Notes under the pieces: generated by a model
What the model saw: the letters and a program-made list of their open reading frames with translations, nothing else
Databases searched by the model: none
Told to the model about the DNA's origin: nothing
Part shown: positions 15,381 through 27,528 of the stretch, piece after piece
Layout of the letters: every line of letters starts with the position of its first letter
How positions within the stretch are numbered: the first letter of the stretch is position 1
Position numbers and translations under genes: made by a program
Source of the DNA: Candidatus Peribacteria bacterium RIFCSPHIGHO2_02_FULL_53_20
GTDB taxonomy: Bacteria > Patescibacteriota > Gracilibacteria > Peribacterales > Peribacteraceae
Direction: 5' to 3'
NCBI GenBank assembly: GCA_001787585.1
Contig: MFXW01000029.1
Coordinates: 9,327 to 41,677, forward strand
DNA length: 32,351 bases

Positions 15381-18041
15381 ATGGCATTAGAAGCATTCGT
15401 GCCGCCGGCGAAGTCACTTCCCATGAAAAAGGGATCCAGAAAAACAGATGCCCACAGGATATTCGATGCCATGCACGGGCAGATGGATGCGGTGTACCCT
15501 GCGGATGATGCCGAGGCATGGAGCTGGACTGGAGAAGGCTTTTCCGAACACATCATTACGCCTCCCGTTGACGATTTCAGCTACTGGTTTTCCCATACAT
15601 TTGAAACATCTGATGAGTTTTCCCAAGCGTTCGTCCAGCGGATGTTTACGGTCTGGCACTCACTTGAGGAAGAAGGATTCCGGGCCAACGATCACGAGTT
15701 GTATGAACATCAGAAGGCACTCTTTGCATGGATCGCGCTGAGCGGTGTCACCGGTGTGCGCTTCAAGATGGCCAATCTCCTGATCCGTTCTCCATACGGA
15801 AGTGGCAAAAGTCTTGTCGCGGGACTCACAAGCCGTGCCATGTATGAATTGCAGGCGGAAATGATCGCACGCGGAGTGGATATCGCCTCTATTCCTACAG
15901 GCGCACTTCTTGGTCTTCGGAGGGAACACATGCAACAAAACGCTTTGGGGCAACAGTATGCGGTGCTCCAGCCGCCGTATACAGTGGAGCGCAGAGACGT
16001 GAATTCGTTTTGGCAAAGTCTCGGCAAAATGTATGGCGATGATTTTGCAGGGAGCTTCGCTCGTCCGGCAGGAAAGCAGCATCCGTTCTACAATCTCTTC
16101 CCCATTGCTGACGAAGCAGAGCATGCTCCTCCGGTTGCCACACGGCTGCAGAATTACTTTGAGCAAATGGACAGTAAGCGTGCGGCATCATGGAAAGGCG
16201 TGGCTCCAAAAAGTCAGAGGCACATTGTCGACACTTTGGAGGCATTAATGGAAGGACGCATTGTTCTCGTGCCTGATGCCTACAATGTTCCTCAGCCCGA
16301 GAAGCCGATTCCCTTGGCGGATGATCAGAAAGAACACGGGAATCGCTACCTCGGGGATTCGGCTCACGCACTTTTCGAGAGTGAACTGTACCACGTGAAG
16401 ACAACGCATCCGCACCTTGCACTGGATCGCAATGCGTATACCACACAACCAAATATGGAACATCCAGCGCACTTCTGTATCGCGTATGGCACGATGCTCA
16501 CGCGTGATCCAGAGCTCATCCGCGCGGATGTCCGAGAAGAAATTATGCGACGTCTCCGGTTCATGGCTCTGGATGAAGCGGGAAAATACAATCCTTTGTC
16601 CGTGACCGACTCGGCGGCGCAGGCCTCTGGGCAGCCGACTCTGCTATTGGGATTTACCGGCCAGGATCGTGGTATCGACGGGTGGACGGCTCGGTCACCG
16701 GTCCTCTCCATCCGGCAGATGATCCGTTTGGGTCTCATGAAGCCTATTGCCTTCTCCGGCATCGGCGATGCGCGCCATCCCGTGAAGCAGGGGACGGAAG
16801 AGGCGTGGGATGTGTATCGCGATGCGATGTTCCGGGACGAAAAAACCGCAAGCACACTCCATCTTCCACAGGCACACGAGCTCGATACCGTTGTCGTTCC
16901 GCCTGCTGGGCACGTCCGTGAATATGCGCATCGCATCATCGAAGCGCATAAGGAAGAAGGGAAGCCGGTCAAAGTATGGGCATTTGATCCCGAAGCCGGA
17001 GACAACCGCTGGGGGATCATCGCCAACGGCTTCAATGCGCCGAAGAAGGAAGGAGATTCGCGGCGCGTTCTTGTTGCTCCTCCTTCGCAAATTTCCGAAG
17101 CGCTTCATCTCGGCGCAGAATGTTATGACGTTCTCACGAATGTGCAGCGCCATGCACTTGATCAAATGCGCGGGAGACTGGGGCACATTCGCAATACCGG
17201 AGCATCGGAGCGAGAGCGGAAGAATGCCCGAACGCATTTTCGCATGCAGTGGCTGCGCGATGCCCCCGGGGAGGCCTATGTCCGTGATATGGCCCAAAAA
17301 ATGGGATACAAGCTCGATGATGAAGGAGCCACATGGAAGCAGCAGCAATGCATGATAGATGCCGAAGCTCATGATCGCGATCAGAAACGAAAAGGGATGA
17401 GCGCTCCGGAGTCGATTCCCGACATCAAAGCCATTCAGATGCGCAAAACCCGCAAACAATCGAAAGCAGAAGGAACTCCCTTAAAGCCCACGAGCTCATA
17501 CGTGATCGCGCGTGAAGCAAAGAAGTCTGAACGCGAAGTCAAACGCAGCTTGAAGCGAGCGCTGGAATTGCCTTCTGTCATGGCATCGCTTCCGCCCGCT
17601 TCGGTTGCGACTTCAGAGACGACGACACGTCTTCCCACAGAGTCGATCCCGTTACATCTAGCTACGAATCCACATCTTCGCATCGACACTACACCTTCGG
17701 TAAAACTTCTGGAATATTCCGCGACGGTCCGGAAGAAAGGTAAAGGGAAAAGTGCGAAACAGAGAGAAATTTCCGTAACGATCATCGTCGGGCCGGATGG
17801 TATGCCGACGAATCTTGGAACGCTTGCAAACATTCACGGAATCGGTGCCTATGCCAACAATTTGATGCGTAAGTCACGAGAAGAGCTCGCAAATGACGTT
17901 CAAAAAGCAGCCTTGGCCAAAGTGGTCGCACAGGAAATCCTGCGTTTACAGCAAGTAGTCGAAGATCGGAAGAATGGCGGAACGAAAAAACCAGATGCCG
18001 ACTCCAGTGGCCACTACATTGGTGTGAAACTGGTGAGATAA
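15381..18041 (+). CDS. Divergent superfamily 2 helicase/translocase-like ATPase, unknown system
   Basis: An 886-residue protein with a recognisable but divergent SF2 ATPase layout. A Q-like LYEHQKAL (108-114) precedes Walker A SPYGSGKS (137-144). Walker B is FMALDEAGKYN (394-404), with DEAG in place of DEAD/DEAH. LLLGFTGQD follows in the motif III position, and QMRGRLGHIR (595-604) resembles motif VI. The ~250 residues between Walker A and B are unusually long. The C-terminal ~280 residues are basic and Ser/Thr-rich, ending in a small domain I do not recognise. No nuclease, methylase or DNA-recognition domain is evident. It probably moves on DNA or RNA, or remodels a complex, using ATP. It precedes the HTH-rich gene and is likely co-transcribed with it. 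Exact function unknown. Confidence 0.7.
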   Translation: MALEAFVPPAKSLPMKKGSRKTDAHRIFDAMHGQMDAVYPADDAEAWSWTGEGFSEHIITPPVDDFSYWFSHTFETSDEFSQAFVQRMFTVWHSLEEEGFRANDHELYEHQKALFAWIALSGVTGVRFKMANLLIRSPYGSGKSLVAGLTSRAMYELQAEMIARGVDIASIPTGALLGLRREHMQQNALGQQYAVLQPPYTVERRDVNSFWQSLGKMYGDDFAGSFARPAGKQHPFYNLFPIADEAEHAPPVATRLQNYFEQMDSKRAASWKGVAPKSQRHIVDTLEALMEGRIVLVPDAYNVPQPEKPIPLADDQKEHGNRYLGDSAHALFESELYHVKTTHPHLALDRNAYTTQPNMEHPAHFCIAYGTMLTRDPELIRADVREEIMRRLRFMALDEAGKYNPLSVTDSAAQASGQPTLLLGFTGQDRGIDGWTARSPVLSIRQMIRLGLMKPIAFSGIGDARHPVKQGTEEAWDVYRDAMFRDEKTASTLHLPQAHELDTVVVPPAGHVREYAHRIIEAHKEEGKPVKVWAFDPEAGDNRWGIIANGFNAPKKEGDSRRVLVAPPSQISEALHLGAECYDVLTNVQRHALDQMRGRLGHIRNTGASERERKNARTHFRMQWLRDAPGEAYVRDMAQKMGYKLDDEGATWKQQQCMIDAEAHDRDQKRKGMSAPESIPDIKAIQMRKTRKQSKAEGTPLKPTSSYVIAREAKKSEREVKRSLKRALELPSVMASLPPASVATSETTTRLPTESIPLHLATNPHLRIDTTPSVKLLEYSATVRKKGKGKSAKQREISVTIIVGPDGMPTNLGTLANIHGIGAYANNLMRKSREELANDVQKAALAKVVAQEILRLQQVVEDRKNGGTKKPDADSSGHYIGVKLVR

Positions 18042-18060
18042 TTTTTTTTACATTCTCTCT

Positions 18061-20289
18061 GTGCTTCGCAGCGAATTTCCAGCAGATTACGGCGAAAAGC
18101 TTTCTCTCGAAGAACCTGATTTGTGGGACATTAACGATTTTAAAGGTCATAAGCGAATGGCGGTTGCACGTGGCAATGCGATGCTGAGTGATATCTTCGA
18201 GACGCGGAAGACGGATCTCCCAAAACTCATTGCCGCAGTGCGGTGGTCTCTCTGCCAGATGCCATTTCGGGACTATGCGCATGGAGTTGGCTTAAGTCCG
18301 AATGGATACAGCCCCATGGAGAAGGATATGAAGAAGGAGGGACTGCTCAGCCGCTACAAGTACACCCTACTTCTTCGTGACTGGGAGCAGCGAGGAATTT
18401 CTCTGGGTATCCGCGAACAGATGATCGATGTACTCACAGCTCCGCATCTTCTTCAGATGGATGAAACATGCACGGATCTCCTGAGCAGTATCGAGTACAT
18501 CCGGAACCAATCGAAACATCTTCTTGGAGTCTTTGATATGAATGCATTTTACCATCGCATAGGTGTGGATCGTGGTCATGAAGAGGTAGAAAAGAGCTTC
18601 CCCCACCTCTTCAATACGATCTGGCAGCGGGAGCAAACAGATACAGTCCCGGACTGCCTTGAGGTCATCAGCATCGTGGATGCCATGTACGGTGGAAAAT
18701 CCAAATGTACGAAACAAATGCACGCGTTGCGGAAAGCCCAAGGGCTCGGTGTCTGGAGCGAAGTGCAAAAATGGAAGTATCGGGAATCCACAGTCGAGAG
18801 AACACTCGCAGATTTTCTCGTGGGAGTGGAACGTGATCTGGCATTGCGTTTTCATGTGCCGCTCACCGCAAAGGCGCTCCAAGATCATTACGGATTCGGT
18901 CCCCACGATGCGCAATTTCTCATTCAGTGCGAATGGATCGATCCGGCGAGTGCTGAGAAGGCAGTACGGCAGATACTGCCGCCCCGCGATGCCAAGAAAT
19001 TATTGCAAGGGTGGTCGGAGGAATATGCAGAGGAGAGCAAACGGGAAACATTCGGCAAGCTTGCCAGTGCTGCGATGGAGGATCGCGGTTACACGGCTGC
19101 CGATGTTGCAGAACTTCTCGGACTTAAGGCTCCCGAGGAGCGTGGCAAAGATACCGTTGAAAGAAAACAGCGTTATCGACCGGATGCGGAGGTGCGAGGA
19201 GTGCTGTTTGAAAATCATGTGAGCAAGCAAATTTCCGTGGAGGCATTGATTCAGGTCATTGCTCGTGATGAGGATCATCTTCAGCGACTGCGAAAAATGT
19301 ATGCCGATTACCGGACTCGTTTTTTCAGGCGCAACGGAGCAACACTGGAAGGAAAAGGGTTGCAGATGCGCACCGCACGCGAGCTTGCCAATGTCACCAT
19401 GCATGATCTCGCATTACATTTTCTTCCGAAGAAGTTGCATGACGATCGTACAGCCGTACGCAAAAAAGATCTCGAACTCCAGAAACTGGAACGCGACGAA
19501 GGGAGCATACATCCTATTCGATTTTCAAGTGTCTTCCGCATTCTCGAGCAGATCAGTGCGCAGCGCGTTGAAGAAGCAATGGCTCGTGTAAGCGCTCTGG
19601 ACATCATGGATGAGTCACTCAAACAATTCTCGACCGTGCGGGAGATGGCTTCCAATCTTGTCGTGGGGCTGAAGGGAGCCAATAAAATTTCCGATGCCAT
19701 GCGCGACATTGCGCGCAATGATTCCGAATGGCTGCGATCCGATCTCATCACCAAAATGGCAGAGGGCGCATTTGTGAGCGCCCTTCCTCCACTAAGGGTG
19801 ATGACCAAGTCGACGATTGACAAAGAACTTCCTGCAGAAGTCGTGCGGGATTGGCATGAGCGGTTCCCGGAACAATTGCAAAAAGGATTGATGGGTTTCG
19901 GGAAAGTCACAAGACCAATCGCACGCGTTCTTTGTACGCTGATTGCCCGGATCGAAGCCGAGCCCATGCAGTTCTACCAAGATCGTGTGCCGGGCATTGT
20001 GCCTACGCACGGAACAAAACACCTGCGGGACTTGGATGCGGGCTATCCAGTCGATTGGCGATACATTCACAAGGCTCTGTTGGGTGCGGGGATCCCAGCT
20101 GGGCACCCTTCGTATGTTCTCGTGAAAGAACTATATGACAACGGGGGAAATCTCGCAGCGGCACTGCTCAAAGTCATTCCTATACTTCAAGATGCGGGCG
20201 AAGAAATCCATCCGTTGAACTTGCAGGGATTAACATTCAATGAACTGAAGCCTTTTCAAAAAACCAATAAGAAATCTCCCAAAAAATAA
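18061..20289 (+). CDS. Large multi-helix-turn-helix protein, unknown function
   Basis: A 742-residue soluble, mostly helical protein that I cannot assign. Several segments resemble XRE-like helix-turn-helix units: MPFRDYAHGVGLSPNGY (about 66-82), GYTAADVAELLGL (about 347-359), MRTARELANVTMHDLALHF (about 440-458) and WRYIHKALLGAGIPAGHPSY near the C-terminus. There is no visible catalytic motif, signal peptide or membrane helix. It starts with GTG, 19 bases after the SF2-like gene across a T-rich gap, so the two likely form one operon. Inference: the HTH protein binds nucleic acid and the SF2-like ATPase acts with it. Its stop codon abuts the convergent rel-like gene with no gap. Confidence 0.65.
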   Translation: MLRSEFPADYGEKLSLEEPDLWDINDFKGHKRMAVARGNAMLSDIFETRKTDLPKLIAAVRWSLCQMPFRDYAHGVGLSPNGYSPMEKDMKKEGLLSRYKYTLLLRDWEQRGISLGIREQMIDVLTAPHLLQMDETCTDLLSSIEYIRNQSKHLLGVFDMNAFYHRIGVDRGHEEVEKSFPHLFNTIWQREQTDTVPDCLEVISIVDAMYGGKSKCTKQMHALRKAQGLGVWSEVQKWKYRESTVERTLADFLVGVERDLALRFHVPLTAKALQDHYGFGPHDAQFLIQCEWIDPASAEKAVRQILPPRDAKKLLQGWSEEYAEESKRETFGKLASAAMEDRGYTAADVAELLGLKAPEERGKDTVERKQRYRPDAEVRGVLFENHVSKQISVEALIQVIARDEDHLQRLRKMYADYRTRFFRRNGATLEGKGLQMRTARELANVTMHDLALHFLPKKLHDDRTAVRKKDLELQKLERDEGSIHPIRFSSVFRILEQISAQRVEEAMARVSALDIMDESLKQFSTVREMASNLVVGLKGANKISDAMRDIARNDSEWLRSDLITKMAEGAFVSALPPLRVMTKSTIDKELPAEVVRDWHERFPEQLQKGLMGFGKVTRPIARVLCTLIARIEAEPMQFYQDRVPGIVPTHGTKHLRDLDAGYPVDWRYIHKALLGAGIPAGHPSYVLVKELYDNGGNLAAALLKVIPILQDAGEEIHPLNLQGLTFNELKPFQKTNKKSPKK

Positions 20290-21618
20290 TCACACCCCTT
20301 CCACACAATCCCCATCTTTCAGCTCCGTCTCCACCGGTTTTTTCCTGCCGTTGATCCGCACAACGCGGATTGTTTTTGGGGTATGCGGACAGGCGATCTT
20401 CAGAAAATCCCGCGCAGTCGCCGGGCGGGGAATGTGATAGAGATTGTCCTGGGCGTCGAAGATGGCGATATGCGATTCGTCGAAATACGAACGCAGCGCT
20501 TTCTCAAACTGCGTCGGCGACCGTGCTTCCGCCCGCAACGTCTGCAGGTTGCGCCAGAGATCCACTGCTGTCCCGACACTATTCAAGGCATAGGTCATAC
20601 GTTTGTATTCCGCGTGCGACATCACGCCGAGCTCGCATTCGCGGTCCATTTCCTCCGTTCGGATCTGGATCTCCATTGGCTGTTCCGTGACCCCGGGCAG
20701 CGGCCAGATCACGGTGTGGATGGAGCGGTACCCGTTCTCCTTCGGCGCGCCGATGTAGTCCTTGAGTTTTCCCGGCACAGGATGCATGCAACGGTGGACG
20801 ACACCGAGTGTGCGGTAGCAGTCATCAAGCGATGGAACGATGATGCGCAGCGCGAGCCGGTCCGTGAGCTCACGGAATGGACGTCCTTTCACCACGATTT
20901 TGCGGTACGTGGAGTAGAGCCCCTTGATGCGGTGACTGAGGTCCGCGGAGATGCCGACACTCGCCAATTGTTTCCGGAGAAACGCCGTCGTTCGATCGAT
21001 GCAGATCATATCCACCGCGCTCATGCGCGCGAATTCCTCCTCCAGTGCTGCGGCATTTTTCGGCTGCAGTATCTGGAAACAGATGTCTTCCATTTCGTGG
21101 CGCCACCGGTGGAACCCGAGTCTTCCGGCGATCGCCGTGTACATGTGGAGCGTCTCCCGGGCGATCTCACGCTGGCGCTTCGGGGAGAGTGTCCGGATGT
21201 GGCGGATGTCGATGAGACGGTGTGCCATGCGGAGCAGAAGCAATCGGCTGTCATTCGCGAAGGAGCGGATGACGCGATCGAGATCTTTTGTATTTTCATC
21301 AATGTGCAATTTGCGCAGCTTGTGCATGCCGTGCGCGAGTGACCGTTCCTCCGATGTGAGCGGAGAAGCTTCCATGATCGCTTTTCCGTCGGGAAGAACG
21401 AGAAGGTCGTGTGCCATGGCCGCCGCAAGCAGCGTGGTATCCGCAGTGATCTCACGGAGTGCCTTCACTATCTGCTGCCCGTGCTCGAAGTAACTTTCTC
21501 CGGTATGTCTGCGGAGACCAGCAAGGTGCGTACGCGCAAAATCCAACACCATTCTCAGATGCGTGGCAGACGCAGGAGAGAGGCATTCGACGACGAGAGT
21601 ACTGGCGGATGTGTTCAT
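20290..21618 (-). CDS. Short RelA/SpoT homologue, synthetase-active, hydrolase-degenerate
   Basis: A 442-residue Rel-type protein with an HD-like region, synthetase and TGS, but no helical, zinc-finger or ACT domains (typical Rel is ~740). The synthetase looks intact: RIKGLYSTYRK, LTDRLALRIIV, GKLKDYIGAPKENGYRSIHT and MEIQIRTEEMD. In the hydrolase, H46 and H70-D71 remain, but the usual HDVVED reads HDLLVL and the LADRLHNMRTL element reads MAHRLIDIRHIRTL, so the ED pair and a catalytic Asp are lost. It likely makes (p)ppGpp and may not degrade it. A TATACT box lies 10 nt before the ATG. No other (p)ppGpp hydrolase is in this window. Confidence 0.88.
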   Translation of the reverse strand: MNTSASTLVVECLSPASATHLRMVLDFARTHLAGLRRHTGESYFEHGQQIVKALREITADTTLLAAAMAHDLLVLPDGKAIMEASPLTSEERSLAHGMHKLRKLHIDENTKDLDRVIRSFANDSRLLLLRMAHRLIDIRHIRTLSPKRQREIARETLHMYTAIAGRLGFHRWRHEMEDICFQILQPKNAAALEEEFARMSAVDMICIDRTTAFLRKQLASVGISADLSHRIKGLYSTYRKIVVKGRPFRELTDRLALRIIVPSLDDCYRTLGVVHRCMHPVPGKLKDYIGAPKENGYRSIHTVIWPLPGVTEQPMEIQIRTEEMDRECELGVMSHAEYKRMTYALNSVGTAVDLWRNLQTLRAEARSPTQFEKALRSYFDESHIAIFDAQDNLYHIPRPATARDFLKIACPHTPKTIRVVRINGRKKPVETELKDGDCVEGV

Positions 21619-21628
21619 GCCTGAATGC

Positions 21629-21634
21629 AGTATA
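21629..21634 (-). promoter_or_regulatory. -10 box for rel-like gene
   Basis: TATACT on the minus strand ends 10 nt before the ATG at 21618, implying a leader of only a few bases. The nearest TTGCAC is 14 bp upstream, too close for a standard -35. Confidence 0.4.
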
Positions 21635-21692
21635 CGGGATCATGGTCTGTGCAAGATCAGAATGAGCGGGTATTCGCAATATCAGAGAAACC

Positions 21693-25750
<4,058 letters not shown>

Positions 25751-25774
25751 TTAAAGACACATTCCCACATCTCT

Positions 25775-26797
25775 ATGCCTTCAGGACTCGATCAACTCTT
25801 CGCTGCTGCGGCAAAAGCAGGTGCATCCGATATTCATTTGGCTGTCGGCAGCCCTGTCGTTTTCCGTATCGACGGTGACCTCGTAGAACAGGGAAAGAAA
25901 GCGCTCACGGCAACGGATCTGGAACGCGCGGTGCGTGGAGTCCTTGGCGCAGAGCGATTCAAGGAGTTTGCACAAAAATTAGAAATGGATAGCGCGTATG
26001 CCGTAGGCGATGTGCGCCTGCGTGTGAACTGTCACTATGAAAAAGGCGTGCCGGGTCTCGCTGCGCGCATCATTCCCCAGGAGATTCCGGGGATCGCCGA
26101 TATCGGTCTTGCAACGGTTGCTCCTTCGCTCTGCAATCTCACCGATGGTCTCGTGCTCTTCACCGGTCCCACGGGCTCTGGAAAATCCACTTCCCTTGCG
26201 GCGATCATCCAGCAGATCAATCAGGAACGCTCGGAGCACATCGTCACACTGGAAGATCCCGTGGAATTTCTCTTCCCCGAAGGCAAGGGAATCATCCGCC
26301 AGCGCCAGTACGGTTCAGACTTCCTCTCATTTCCGGAGGCTCTCAAGCACGTCCTTCGCCAAGATCCGAATATCGTCATGGTCGGGGAAATGCGCGATCT
26401 CGAAACAATCGCCGCAGCGCTCACCATCGCCGAAACCGGCCACCTTGTCTTCGCCACGCTCCACACGCCCAATGCTGTCCAGACTGTGGACCGCATCGTC
26501 GATGTCTTCCCTCCGCACCAGCAGCAGCAAGTGCGCATCCAGCTCTCACTCGCGCTCAAGGCGATCGTCGCGCAGCGCCTTCTTCCGAAAGTCGGTGGCG
26601 GCAGAGTCGCACAGCGGGAAATCCTCGTCATGAACCCCGCCGTCGGTCACATCATCCGTGATAACCGTTCGCAGGAACTCAAGTCCGTCCTCCAAACCGG
26701 TCGCGATACGGGCATGACGACGTTTGAGAATGATGCAAAGAGGCTTCTCAAAGAAGGGTTGATTAGTAAGGAGACGTGGGAGTGGGCGAGGGTGTGA
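25775..26797 (+). CDS. pilT: Type IV pilus retraction ATPase PilT
   Basis: A 340-residue PilT/VirB11-family ATPase of normal length. The N-terminal PAS-like domain has GASDIHLAVGSPVVFRIDG. The C-terminal RecA-like domain has Walker A GPTGSGKST, the Asp box VTLEDPVEFLF, Walker B IVMVGEMRD and the His box GHLVFATLHT. The C-terminal arm carries VGHIIRDNRSQELKSVL, in the position of the PilT AIRNLIRE motif. It drives pilus disassembly on the cytoplasmic side, for twitching or DNA uptake. No other pilus genes are in the window. Its last 53 bases have a diverged second copy behind the next gene. Confidence 0.96.
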   Translation: MPSGLDQLFAAAAKAGASDIHLAVGSPVVFRIDGDLVEQGKKALTATDLERAVRGVLGAERFKEFAQKLEMDSAYAVGDVRLRVNCHYEKGVPGLAARIIPQEIPGIADIGLATVAPSLCNLTDGLVLFTGPTGSGKSTSLAAIIQQINQERSEHIVTLEDPVEFLFPEGKGIIRQRQYGSDFLSFPEALKHVLRQDPNIVMVGEMRDLETIAAALTIAETGHLVFATLHTPNAVQTVDRIVDVFPPHQQQQVRIQLSLALKAIVAQRLLPKVGGGRVAQREILVMNPAVGHIIRDNRSQELKSVLQTGRDTGMTTFENDAKRLLKEGLISKETWEWARV

Positions 26798-26846
26798 GGT
26801 TCTCTCCTTCCCCCGTTCCCTTTCTCCACGTACCATCGGCCTACGT

Positions 26847-27341
26847 ATGACAAATATACGAGAATATCGACCAGCGGATGACGATGCTCTTATGGCACTG
26901 GTCCAGTCGCTGCAGGATCATGTGGCTGCACTTGATCCGCTGAAGCTGAATAAATATGGACAGGCATTTCTTGTTGGGGAATACATCAAGTACTTGGTCG
27001 ACCGCGTCTCTCGGGAAAATGGCATGATCTATCTTGCAGAGCAGAATGATCACATCGTCGGTTGTATTGCCGGTGTGGTTCAACAGCCGCAAGATGATCT
27101 CGAAACGTACGCATCTCTGGATGGCAGGATCATGGATCTGGTCATCGCGCCGGAGCATCGTGGCAATCAGATCGGTAAACATTTAATTGCTGCTCTGGAG
27201 CAACATTTTCGAGCGCATCATTGTGCTCACGTGCGGGTCGAATGCTTTGGATACAACCACGGCGCTTACAAATTCTATGCAAAATGCGGCTATCATGATC
27301 GCTCGATGGAGATGATCAAGAAACTCTCAAAGAGGGGGTGA
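26847..27341 (+). CDS. GNAT-family N-acetyltransferase
   Basis: A 164-residue protein with the GNAT fold. REYRPADDDAL forms the first strand and helix. LVIAPEHRGNQIGKHLI contains the acetyl-CoA-binding R-G-x-x-I-G loop of motif A. YNHGAYKFYAKCGYHDRSMEMIKKL is a typical motif B end. It would acetylate an amine on a small molecule or protein; the substrate is unknown. It lies 50 bases behind pilT, on the same strand. Its last codons and stop fall inside a remnant of a pilT-like gene tail (read in another frame), so its natural C-terminus may have been reshaped by that junction. Confidence 0.88.
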   Translation: MTNIREYRPADDDALMALVQSLQDHVAALDPLKLNKYGQAFLVGEYIKYLVDRVSRENGMIYLAEQNDHIVGCIAGVVQQPQDDLETYASLDGRIMDLVIAPEHRGNQIGKHLIAALEQHFRAHHCAHVRVECFGYNHGAYKFYAKCGYHDRSMEMIKKLSKRG

Positions 27342-27378
27342 TCAGCAAGGAGACGTATGAGTGGGCGAGGTTGTAGGG
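27326..27378 (+). pseudogene. Remnant of a second pilT C-terminus
   Basis: These 53 bases match the end of pilT (26747-26799) at 44 of 53 positions without gaps. In frame they read LKEGVISKETYEWARL-stop, against LKEGLISKETWEWARV-stop in pilT. The differences are largely silent or conservative, as expected for two once-coding paralogues rather than a fresh duplication. The rest of the second copy is absent, and the GNAT gene runs into it in a different frame. It is probably the stump of a tandem pilT paralogue. Confidence 0.75.
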
Positions 27379-27393
27379 TTAAGGGTGGGGTCT

Positions 27394-27413
27394 GTTCCAT
27401 GCCACCATGGAAC
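27394..27413. repeat. 8-bp hairpin GTTCCATG/CATGGAAC
   Basis: A perfect inverted repeat with a 4-nt loop lies in the gap between the pilT remnant and the TrmB-type gene. No T-run follows it. It may be a terminator stem or another small palindromic repeat. The remainder of this ~150-base gap shows no gene, only a weak TTGCGT/TAGCAT promoter-like pair near 27489-27516. Confidence 0.4.
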
Positions 27414-27528
27414 GCCAGGAAATGGCTTATTCATGCCGCAATTCCAGCGAGAATGGCAAATACTGAAATAGGTGAATCCATCATGTCCTTGCGTTCTGTA
27501 AAGACCTTGGTAGCATACGAAATTGCCG

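Noticed and set aside
15381-20289. Prophage or integrative element around the SF2/HTH pair
   Set aside because: No integrase, structural phage genes, terminal repeats or composition break were seen at its borders.
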